Below are positions 33,763 to 41,035 of a DNA stretch of 64,000 nt, piece after piece. The notes beneath the pieces were generated by a model, which ran no database searches, was not told where the DNA came from, and worked only from the letters and a program-made list of their open reading frames with translations. The position numbers and the translations under genes are program-made. Numbering within the stretch: position 1 is the stretch's first letter; every line of letters begins with the position of its first letter. Source of the DNA: Castellaniella sp047971665. GTDB taxonomy: Bacteria; Pseudomonadota; Gammaproteobacteria; Burkholderiales; Burkholderiaceae_B. The stretch lies in assembly GCF_047971665.1 (NCBI RefSeq), contig NZ_JBKEAA010000012.1, positions 1-64,000 on the forward strand. Direction: 5' to 3'.

Positions 33763-35130
33763 TCACCCCTGTGTCGCGGCACGCGCCTTGCGCACACTGG
33801 CCGGCGGCACCCCCATGGCCTCGCGGTACTTGGCCACGGTCCGCCGGGCGATCACCACCCCTTGCTCGGCCAGCCCCTGCGCCAGCCGCATGTCGGACAG
33901 AGGCTTGCCGGCCGGCTCGCAGGCCAGCATCGCGCGCATCAGGGACTGGACGGCCAGCGTCGAGGTCTCCTCGCCCGAGCGGGTCTGCACCACGCTGCCA
34001 AAGAAAAATTTCAACTCATGCACACCCCAGGGCGTCTGCGCATACTTCAATCGCGTGGCGCGTGAAATCGTCGATTCGTGCAGTTCCAGCGCCTGGGCAA
34101 CCTCACGCAGGGTCAACGGGCGCAACGCCGCAACGCCCGTCTCCAGGAATGCCTGCTGGTGTTGCGCAATGTATTCCGCCACTCGCAGGATCGTCTGCCG
34201 GCGCTGGCCCAGATTGTGGATCAGGCTGCGCGCCTGGCGCATGCTGTCCCGCAGATCGGGGGACAGCGTCTGGTCCGCCAGCCCCTCCACCAGTTCAGGG
34301 TTCAGGCGCACCCTGGGCTCGATGGCGGGATTGAGGCTGACCTGCCAGCCTTTTGCCTCGCGATGGAACAGCACATCCGGCGTCACATAGTGAACGGGAT
34401 CGGACTGCCAGGGGCTCACGGGCCGAGGGTTCAACTGCCGCAGGACCCGGTGGGCGGCATCCAGCTGCGCGCGGTCACAGCCCAGCGCCTCGCACAGCCG
34501 CCCCCAGCGCCCCGCGCCCAGATCCTCGAGATGATCCGTCAGACGATCCGCACACGCCAGCACATCGGGCGGCCACTCGTCGGCACGCGCCCGCAATTGC
34601 AGCCGCAGGCATTCGGACAGATCCCGCGCTGCCACCCCGGCGGGATCAAAGGACTGCAACAGGCGCAGCGCCGTGTGCCATTCCTGATTCTCGATATCCA
34701 GTTCCGGCTGCAGCCCGGCGGACAGCGCGGAAGGATCGAATTCGAGATAGCCGCGCTCATCCAGTTCGCCCATCAGCCGGACCACCAGCAGACAGTCGCG
34801 TTCGGTCGCGCGAGTGGCATGCAGCTGCTGCAACAGATGATCGATCAGACTGGTCGGCTGGCCGGGTTCGGGCCGCTCGTCGGGCGGCGCGGCGCGCGCG
34901 CCGGGCACGGACGACGTCCACACGCGATCCAGCCGCTCGGCCTGAGCCGCCGATTCCGGCTCCGGATCGACGCTTTCGAGCAGCGGATTATCGGCCAGCG
35001 CCCGTGCGATCTCCTGGTCCAGTTCCTGGGACGAGCATTGCAGCAGGGCCAGCGCCTGACGCAACTGCGGCGTCAGCGCCAGCTGTTGATGCTGGCCCAG
35101 TTCCAGGGAAGGTTGCGCACGCATGTTCAA
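33763..35130 (-). CDS. rpoN: RNA polymerase sigma-54 factor
   Basis: This 455-residue protein has the three sigma-54 regions. Region I is Gln/Leu-rich (LGQHQQLALTPQLRQALALL). An acidic linker with the core-binding region follows, then a C-terminal DNA-binding part ending with the RpoN box ARRTVAKYR (about 428-436). It directs enhancer-dependent transcription from -24/-12 promoters. The usual neighbours lptB and hpf are absent: DUF2868 lies downstream and a small membrane protein diverges upstream. This could be a relocated or second copy. The tail after the box is about 19 residues, longer than usual. Confidence 0.93.
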   Translation of the reverse strand: MNMRAQPSLELGQHQQLALTPQLRQALALLQCSSQELDQEIARALADNPLLESVDPEPESAAQAERLDRVWTSSVPGARAAPPDERPEPGQPTSLIDHLLQQLHATRATERDCLLVVRLMGELDERGYLEFDPSALSAGLQPELDIENQEWHTALRLLQSFDPAGVAARDLSECLRLQLRARADEWPPDVLACADRLTDHLEDLGAGRWGRLCEALGCDRAQLDAAHRVLRQLNPRPVSPWQSDPVHYVTPDVLFHREAKGWQVSLNPAIEPRVRLNPELVEGLADQTLSPDLRDSMRQARSLIHNLGQRRQTILRVAEYIAQHQQAFLETGVAALRPLTLREVAQALELHESTISRATRLKYAQTPWGVHELKFFFGSVVQTRSGEETSTLAVQSLMRAMLACEPAGKPLSDMRLAQGLAEQGVVIARRTVAKYREAMGVPPASVRKARAATQG

Positions 35131-35158
35131 TCTGAGATACAGGCCCTAAAATACGTTC

Positions 35159-35704
35159 ATGAAACCGGAACGCAACGAATCTCCCCGCCATCAGGATCTC
35201 GCGCTGCTGCGCAGGATCCTGCTCAAGCTCACGGCCACCGCCAAGATTCTCTCGGCCATTCTGGTCGTGGTGATTGCCTTGCTCTGGTATGACGCGCTGA
35301 ACCGGCTGTTGGCATTTGGCAACGGTATTGATTATGCCGGAAACCGCATCGTCGGGGCAGAAGCCACCGCGCTGCTGCAACGCTACAACCCCTACTTCTG
35401 GGGCGCGCTGGTCACATTGTGCTCCCTGCTGCTGGCCTACCTGACCTGGCTGGCCGTGCGCGCGATCCTGACGCGGGCGCGTCTGCGGCCCGTCGACGCC
35501 GTCTCCTTTCAGCAACTGTCCGGACAGTTGTCCGGCGCCGGGCTCGATGTCCTGATGTGGGCCTGGCAATCTCGCGACGAACCGCTGCGGGCAGGCGACC
35601 TGATGCTGGCCCGCAACGAGCTGGCCGCCGGCCGCGCGGCCCGGCTGCATCGCGCAGCCGAACAGCTCGCCCTCCTGGAAAACGCCCGCCAGCGTCTGCA
35701 ATAA
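35159..35704 (+). CDS. Small two-helix membrane protein, unknown function
   Basis: This 181-residue protein has two membrane helices (about residues 31-50 and 83-105). Between them is a loop of about 35 residues likely to be periplasmic, and it ends with a charged helical C-terminal part (LARNELAAGRAARLHRAAEQ). I do not recognise a family. It diverges from rpoN with only 28 bases between start codons, so the two share regulatory DNA. The TonB receptor gene follows after its own Fur-controlled promoter. Confidence 0.65.
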   Translation: MKPERNESPRHQDLALLRRILLKLTATAKILSAILVVVIALLWYDALNRLLAFGNGIDYAGNRIVGAEATALLQRYNPYFWGALVTLCSLLLAYLTWLAVRAILTRARLRPVDAVSFQQLSGQLSGAGLDVLMWAWQSRDEPLRAGDLMLARNELAAGRAARLHRAAEQLALLENARQRLQ

Positions 35705-35751
35705 CCCCCCCCGAGACCCACTCAGTCCTTTGAGCCAGATCAATTATTTAT

Positions 35752-35770
35752 GAGAATAATTATCATAATC
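35752..35770. promoter_or_regulatory. Fur box, TonB-dependent receptor
   Basis: The 19 bases GAGAATAATTATCATAATC match the Fur consensus at 15 of 19 positions. The box ends two bases before the -35 element of the receptor promoter, so iron-loaded Fur would occlude it. Confidence 0.8.
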
Positions 35771-35771
35771 A

Positions 35772-35800
35772 TTGATTGAAGCAATTGAATTTTTTATAGT
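35772..35800 (+). promoter_or_regulatory. Sigma-70 promoter of the TonB-dependent receptor
   Basis: A -35 box TTGATT (35772-35777) and a -10 box TATAGT (35795-35800, 5 of 6) are separated by 17 bases. The leader to the ATG is about 105 bases and contains an 8-bp hairpin. Confidence 0.75.
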
Positions 35801-35812
35801 GTGCCCCGCATC

Positions 35813-35832
35813 CGGACGGCCCAAGCCGTCCG
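35813..35832 (+). other. Hairpin in the leader of the TonB receptor mRNA
   Basis: A perfect 8-bp stem CGGACGGC / GCCGTCCG with loop CCAA lies just downstream of the promoter and is followed by a pyrimidine-rich stretch. It could stabilise the transcript end or act as a weak attenuator. I see no cobalamin riboswitch features around it. Confidence 0.6.
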
Positions 35833-35910
35833 ATTCCTTCATTTCATCTTCGTAAAACATGACCCGATCCCACCCGTCCTGTCACTGACCTACTCAGGGG
35901 AACCTACAAA

Positions 35911-38082
35911 ATGAACCATGCGATCATGGGCCGGGGAGAAGCATCCGCCGCACTGCGTGCCGGCGTGCGTGCGTTGACACTGGCATTCAGTCTGCCACTG
36001 GCCAGCGCGGCGCTTGCCCAAGGAACCGACGCGCAACAGGCCACCTGGCTCGATACCATCACCGTTACGGGCACGCGCACAGAAACCTCCGTCATGAACA
36101 ACCCCGCGTCCGTGTCGGTCATCGACCAGGAGCAGCTCGAACGTCAGGCGCCGCAAAGCATCGCTGACCTGGTGCGGGACGTGCCCGGCATCGAGGTCAT
36201 CGACGCCTCCGCACCAGGCATGCAGCGTCTGCGCATCCGGGGCGAATCCTCTAACCGCGTGACCATCCTGGTCGACGGCCAGGAGATCACCGACCACAGC
36301 GACTACGGCACACCCATTCTCGTGGACCCGGCCAACGTCGAACGCATCGACGTGATCCGCGGCCCGGCCTCGGTACTGTACGGCGCCAAGGCCATCGGCG
36401 GCGTGGTCAACATCATCACCAAGCGCGGTGCGGCCAAGCCCATCCAGCTCGAAGTGGGCAGCACATACTATTCCGGCACACGCGGCTGGCAGGGCTGGGC
36501 CGCCTTGTCCGGCACCGTGGGCGATTTCGACTATCGCCTGTCGGGCAGCGCCGACCGCCACCATGATCGTCGGGTCCCGGATGGCCGCTACACCCAGAAC
36601 GGCCACCTGGACGGCTCCAGCTATCGCAACAGCGACATGGCGCTGCACCTGGGCTACACATTCGGCAAGAACCGCAACCATTACCTGGCGCTGAAGGCCG
36701 AGCAGCACAACCTGAGCACGGACAGCTGGACGGACCCGGATTACCTGCAATTCCCGATCCGCGACTTCGGCATCGATCTGCCCAAGCGCGACCTGCGCAA
36801 GGTCGGCCTGTACTACGACGCCAAAGACCTGAGCCCCGTGGTCCGGAAAATCCACCTGGATGCCTACCGCCAGACCGTGGACCGGTTGTTCGAGAACCGG
36901 GTCGAAATGCAGCCGAACTATTCGACGAACGTCAAGGTCACCTCCTCCTCGGACGACCGCAACCTGAACTACGGCGGCACCGCACAGATCGATCTGGCGC
37001 TGAGCCCGAGCCACTACACGATCGCCGGTGTGCAATACCTGATGGATGATCTGGACACCAGCAAGAACAGCATCACGGACGCGACGATCAAACTGCCCTT
37101 CCCGCCGCCCACGGGTACCACGATCAATTCCCATCAGGCCTCGCCCTCACGCACCCGCGCCTCGATCCAGACCACCTCCTTCTTCGCTCAGGATGAATGG
37201 ACCCTTGGCCAGGACTTCAAGCTGACCGGCGGGCTGCGCTACTACAATGTGCGCACTGCGGTCGACGAAACCAGCGATCCTGCCCGCAGGGGCCAGAGCG
37301 ACACCGACGGTCGCCTCGTCAAATCCCTGGGGCTGACCTGGTCCGGCCTGACGCACACCACACTGCGGGCGCTGTACTCCGAGGGCTACACCACCCCTAC
37401 CCTGCTGCAGATGTACACCGACACATCGGCCGGCCGGGGCGTCACCACCCACGGAAAACCCGATCTGGATCCCGAGACCTCTCAGAACTATGAGCTGGGC
37501 GCCCGCTACCAGAACGCCGGCGTCGTCCTGGACGCCACCGTGTTCTATACCCGGGCCAAGGACTACATCACCACCACACCTTGCGGTTCGTCGGGAACGT
37601 GCCCCGCCGGCGACTACACGTATGTCAACGCCAACCGCGCCGACACCCACGGCATCGAACTGGCCGCCGAATACGCGCTGCCAGGCACGGATTTCACGCC
37701 GTACGTCACCGCCTCGTGGATTCAGCGCAAACTGAAATACGCCGCCTATTCGACCCGGGACAGCGGCGTGCCGGCGCTCTCGGGCCGCGCGGGGGTGCGC
37801 TACGACACGACGCTGTACGGGGCCGATCTCTGGGCCGACCTGTTCGTGCGCGCCGCCACCCCGGTCAAGGTCACCTCGCTGGACGGCACCACGCTCACGA
37901 CCGACCGTCTGCCGGGTTGGGGGACCCTGAACCTGGCCTTCGGCGGCACACACGGCAAGGAACGCAAGGTCCAGGTCGGGGTTCAACTGAACAACATCCT
38001 GAACAAAGAGTATCGTTCCTCATTCGACTCGCTGCCGGGCATCGGCCGCAGCGTCGAGGTCACGTTGCGCGCGACATTCTGA
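35911..38082 (+). CDS. TonB-dependent outer-membrane receptor, probably iron/haem
   Basis: This 723-residue protein has a signal peptide (about 1-36), then a TonB box-like DTITVTGTR. A plug domain (about 50-165, with LVRDVPGIEV and IRGPASVLYGAKAIGGVVNIITKR) and a 22-strand barrel ending in Phe follow. Near residue 490-530 the stretches SEGYTTPTLLQMY and KPDLDPETSQNYELGARY occupy the place of the FRAP/NPNL region of haem and siderophore receptors. The Fur-controlled promoter supports iron uptake. Haem as ligand is inferred from the CobN/HmuS-like cluster with the same control 12 kb away; a cobalamin or siderophore ligand is possible. Confidence 0.88.
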   Translation: MNHAIMGRGEASAALRAGVRALTLAFSLPLASAALAQGTDAQQATWLDTITVTGTRTETSVMNNPASVSVIDQEQLERQAPQSIADLVRDVPGIEVIDASAPGMQRLRIRGESSNRVTILVDGQEITDHSDYGTPILVDPANVERIDVIRGPASVLYGAKAIGGVVNIITKRGAAKPIQLEVGSTYYSGTRGWQGWAALSGTVGDFDYRLSGSADRHHDRRVPDGRYTQNGHLDGSSYRNSDMALHLGYTFGKNRNHYLALKAEQHNLSTDSWTDPDYLQFPIRDFGIDLPKRDLRKVGLYYDAKDLSPVVRKIHLDAYRQTVDRLFENRVEMQPNYSTNVKVTSSSDDRNLNYGGTAQIDLALSPSHYTIAGVQYLMDDLDTSKNSITDATIKLPFPPPTGTTINSHQASPSRTRASIQTTSFFAQDEWTLGQDFKLTGGLRYYNVRTAVDETSDPARRGQSDTDGRLVKSLGLTWSGLTHTTLRALYSEGYTTPTLLQMYTDTSAGRGVTTHGKPDLDPETSQNYELGARYQNAGVVLDATVFYTRAKDYITTTPCGSSGTCPAGDYTYVNANRADTHGIELAAEYALPGTDFTPYVTASWIQRKLKYAAYSTRDSGVPALSGRAGVRYDTTLYGADLWADLFVRAATPVKVTSLDGTTLTTDRLPGWGTLNLAFGGTHGKERKVQVGVQLNNILNKEYRSSFDSLPGIGRSVEVTLRATF

Positions 38083-38272
38083 GCCCGGTCGATTCCGGAA
38101 AATCGGAACCGGCCAGCGCCCGGCGATCCCTCTGGATATCCGGGCGCGCAGTTGCATCAGGGCTGCATTCGGGGCCGTTCTGCCGACGCAGGGCGGCCGC
38201 CAGCCCGTCAAATGCCTATGGAATTCAGCGAAATCCTTGCCAAGCGGCAGGAAATGTGTTTGACTTCCATAC

Positions 38273-38395
38273 ATGAACTCCACGCGCGCCTTCTTTCGTG
38301 ATTCCCCGCAGCACCCCGCTGCCGGGCGCGTGCGTCCGTCGTTCTCCCTCTCTCTGTCGGGCCTACTGCTGCTAGAGATCGGTTGCCGGGCCTAG
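38273..38395 (+). CDS. leuA leader peptide (attenuator)
   Basis: A 40-codon reading frame ends 89 bases before leuA. Codons 31-34 are four consecutive leucines (CTA CTG CTG CTA), with further Leu codons at 26 and 28. CTA is rare in GC-rich genomes, so ribosome stalling there under leucine shortage is the classic attenuation logic. The frame begins MNSTRAFFRDSPQ and ends GCRA. No strong ribosome binding site is seen close to the ATG. A clear terminator/antiterminator pair could not be drawn by eye, although a 7-bp stem GCGCCCG / CGGGTGC follows before leuA. Confidence 0.72.
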   Translation: MNSTRAFFRDSPQHPAAGRVRPSFSLSLSGLLLLEIGCRA

Positions 38396-38484
38396 CGCCG
38401 CGTGGCAGTTCGGCAGCCTGTTTCGCCACACCCCCGCATTCTTGCGCCCGTGATCCGGGTGCGCCCGCCCAGACAGGAACCGAC

Positions 38485-40188
38485 ATGATCAACGATCCCG
38501 CCAAAAAATACATCCCGTTCGTCCCGTTCACGAGCGACTTCGCCGCACGCACCTGGCCCGGCCGCCGCATCACCCATCCCCCGATCTGGATGAGCACCGA
38601 TCTGCGTGATGGCAATCAGGCCCTGATCGAGCCCATGAGCGTCGAACGCAAGCTGCGTTTCTTCGAACAGCTGCTGAAGATCGGCTTCAAGGAAATCGAA
38701 GTCGGCTTTCCCTCCGCATCCCAGACCGATTTCGACTTCGTGCGCAAGCTGGTCGATGAAAACCGCATCCCCGACGATGTCACCATCATCGCCTTGACCC
38801 AGTCCCGCGAGGACCTGATCCAGCGCACGGTTGCAGCCTGCGCGGGCACGAAACACGCGATCATCCATCTGTACAACGCCTGCGCGCCGGCCTTTCGCAA
38901 GATCGTCTTCCGCATGAGCCGCGACGAGATCCGCGCCATCGCCGTCGAGGGCACCCGGATCGTCAAGGCCGAGGTCGCCAAGCACCCGGAGACCCACTGG
39001 CGCTACGAATACTCGCCCGAGGTCTTCAGCACCACCGAGCCCGATTTCGCGCTGGAGGTCTGTAACGCCGTCGTCGAAGCCTGGCAGCCGACCGTCCAGG
39101 ACAAGATCATTCTGAATCTGCCGGCCACGATCGAGGCCACCACGCCGAACCTGTACGCAGACCAGATCGAATGGATGCACACTCACCTGGCGCAGCGCGA
39201 CAAGATCGTCCTCAGCGTCCATCCCCACAACGACCGGGGCACAGCCGTGGCCGCCGCTGAATTCGCCGTCATGGCCGGCGCCGACCGCATCGAGGGGTGC
39301 CTGTTCGGCAACGGCGAGCGCACCGGCAACGTGGACCTGGTCACCCTGGCGCTGAACCTGTATACCCAGGGCGTCCACCCGGGTCTGGATTTCTCCGACA
39401 TCGACGAAGTCCGCCGCTGCGTCGAATACTGCAATCAATTGCCTGTGCATCCACGCCACCCCTACGCCGGTGATCTGGTCTTCACGGCCTTTTCCGGCTC
39501 CCATCAGGACGCCATCAAAAAAGGCTTTGCCGTGCGCAAGGAAGGCACCGTCTGGGAAGTCCCCTATCTGCCCATCGACCCGGCCGACCTGGGCCGCAGC
39601 TACGACGCAGTCATCCGCGTCAACAGCCAGTCGGGCAAGGGCGGCGTGTCCTTCCTGCTGGAACAGGAACACGGCCTGGCCCTGCCGCGCCGCCTGCAGA
39701 TCGAGTTCAGCCGCGCCATCCAGCGCGTCACCGACGAGACGGGCCGCGAGGTCACGCCCAAGGATGTGTTCGAGATCTTTTCCAGCGAATACCTGGGCCA
39801 CGAGACGCCCATGAAACAGATCCGGCACCGCATCACCGGCAGCCCCAAGACCACCGGCCAGAAACAGTTCATGATCGAAGTCGAGCTCGAAGTCGACGGT
39901 CAGACCCGCCACCTGTCGGGCCAGGGCGACGGGTCGATTTCCGCCTTCATCGACGCGCTCGATATCGACGCGCGCGTGATGGACTACAAGGAACACGCCA
40001 TCGGCACGGGCACCGACACCCGCGCCGCGTCCTATATCGAGATGCGCATCCAGGATGCGGCCAGCGGCTACGGGGTCGGCGTCCACGAGGACATCGTCAC
40101 CTCGTCCTTCCTGGCAATCCTGAGCGCGGTCAACCGCCACGCGGCGGCGGGCGGCGACGTCCGGCCCCGGACCTCGGCGGCGGCCTGA
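38485..40188 (+). CDS. leuA: 2-isopropylmalate synthase (long form)
   Basis: This 567-residue enzyme condenses acetyl-CoA with 2-oxoisovalerate, the first committed step of leucine synthesis. The catalytic barrel shows STDLRDGNQALIEPM near residue 35 and SVHPHNDRGTAVAAAE near 243, which carry the divalent metal and base residues. A C-terminal LeuA regulatory domain (about 430-555), the site of leucine feedback, is present. The length is that of the long (about 560-residue) class. The frame is open from 38383, but ATG 38485 with AGGAA upstream gives the family N-terminus INDPAKKYIPF. A leucine-rich leader precedes it and a terminator follows. Confidence 0.95.
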   Translation: MINDPAKKYIPFVPFTSDFAARTWPGRRITHPPIWMSTDLRDGNQALIEPMSVERKLRFFEQLLKIGFKEIEVGFPSASQTDFDFVRKLVDENRIPDDVTIIALTQSREDLIQRTVAACAGTKHAIIHLYNACAPAFRKIVFRMSRDEIRAIAVEGTRIVKAEVAKHPETHWRYEYSPEVFSTTEPDFALEVCNAVVEAWQPTVQDKIILNLPATIEATTPNLYADQIEWMHTHLAQRDKIVLSVHPHNDRGTAVAAAEFAVMAGADRIEGCLFGNGERTGNVDLVTLALNLYTQGVHPGLDFSDIDEVRRCVEYCNQLPVHPRHPYAGDLVFTAFSGSHQDAIKKGFAVRKEGTVWEVPYLPIDPADLGRSYDAVIRVNSQSGKGGVSFLLEQEHGLALPRRLQIEFSRAIQRVTDETGREVTPKDVFEIFSSEYLGHETPMKQIRHRITGSPKTTGQKQFMIEVELEVDGQTRHLSGQGDGSISAFIDALDIDARVMDYKEHAIGTGTDTRAASYIEMRIQDAASGYGVGVHEDIVTSSFLAILSAVNRHAAAGGDVRPRTSAAA

Positions 40189-40198
40189 CGGCCAGCAC

Positions 40199-40231
40199 GG
40201 CGGGCGCCCCTCGAGGCGCCCGCCATGTTTT
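40199..40231 (+). terminator. Rho-independent terminator after leuA
   Basis: A perfect 10-bp stem (GGCGGGCGCC at 40199-40208 and GGCGCCCGCC at 40215-40224) with a 6-base loop is followed by ATGTTTT. It lies 11 bases after the leuA stop and overlaps the 3' end of the convergent small gene. Confidence 0.88.
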
Positions 40232-40548
40232 CAATACACGACGGCCAGACCGGGCAGATCCACCGTCACGCGGGGCTTTTCCAGCGCCTGAACGGCATAG
40301 CCGGCGAATTCCCGCGCCTGATCGGATTTCGAGGCCAGACGGTTATAGCCCAAGCTGTCCGCCACGCCCAGGATCTTGTCCAGCAGCAGGACCTTGCCGC
40401 TGACCCGCAGAGGTTCGCACCCGAGGGACTCCCAGGTCTGTTCGAACCATTCCCGGGCGGCGTGCGCCTGATCGGCGCCCGTCGGTACATCGACAGACAA
40501 TTCAAGCGAGCGTTGAGCATCGAAAATCACGATCACATGACCCTGCAT
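40231..40548 (-). CDS. Small conserved-looking protein, unknown function
   Basis: This 105-residue soluble protein has no signal or membrane segment. It looks like a compact alpha/beta fold: a beta-strand start (GHVIVIFDAQRSLELSVDV), an acidic helix (AAREWFEQTWESLG) and later strands. I do not recognise a family. It lies 50 bases downstream of the DUF1840 gene on the same strand, so the two may be co-transcribed. Its stop codon lies at the edge of the leuA terminator. Confidence 0.6.
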   Translation of the reverse strand: MQGHVIVIFDAQRSLELSVDVPTGADQAHAAREWFEQTWESLGCEPLRVSGKVLLLDKILGVADSLGYNRLASKSDQAREFAGYAVQALEKPRVTVDLPGLAVVY

Positions 40549-40598
40549 GCGGGTTTCTCCATGGATTAAATACAGGTGGCGAATTGACCAGGTGAGGT

Positions 40599-40943
40599 TT
40601 ACCAGGCGGGGGCGGGTCCCCAGGTGACATCCTCGTTTTTTTCGTGAGCCAGCCGCAGCATCGCCAGCAGCGGCCAGGCCCGTCGGCGCATGCCGACCGG
40701 TTGGGAAATAGGATGTTCGCTCGTGTCGTCGTGATCGCCCGTCGTGCTGTCGTGGCCGGTGTCGGCCGCGATCAGCGCCTCGATGCCGGCGATGGCCGGT
40801 CCCAGTTGTTCCCGGGTAATGACGCCGCGTTCAGGCAGGCCGGACTCGTCGAAAGTCTTGCCCGCCGCCAGCAAAATGGGCAACGCATGCTGGGCGAACA
40901 TGAGGACTTCCGCCGCGGATTTCGACTGGAACAAAATGAGCAT
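40599..40943 (-). CDS. DUF1840 protein
   Basis: This 114-residue protein matches DUF1840, a small family confined mainly to betaproteobacteria and of unknown function. It starts MLILFQSKSAAEVLMFAQHALPIL and has an acidic, low-complexity middle (DTGHDSTTGDHDDTSEH). A helical end follows (RRAWPLLAMLRLAHEKNEDVTWG). The frame is open to 40976, but the family begins at the Met at 40943. It is divergent from the Rhs gene. Confidence 0.82.
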   Translation of the reverse strand: MLILFQSKSAAEVLMFAQHALPILLAAGKTFDESGLPERGVITREQLGPAIAGIEALIAADTGHDSTTGDHDDTSEHPISQPVGMRRRAWPLLAMLRLAHEKNEDVTWGPAPAW

Positions 40944-41035
40944 GGTGGGCTTCCCGCAATGGATACAGCCATACACTAACCGATCTTCACACCCCTGCCA
41001 AGCCGCACAATGAGCGCTTCGACAGGAGGTCTTTG

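Noticed and set aside
35705..35910. Looked for a cobalamin riboswitch before the TonB receptor (and before the CobN-like gene)
   Set aside because: The leaders are too short (about 105 and 20 bases), with only one simple hairpin before the receptor. Fur boxes explain the regulation better.
40231..40943. Considered the 105-residue gene and the DUF1840 gene as immunity genes for the Rhs lipase
   Set aside because: They are on the opposite strand and upstream, have no signal peptide or lipobox to protect against a periplasmic lipase, and DUF1840 occurs widely without Rhs genes to my knowledge.
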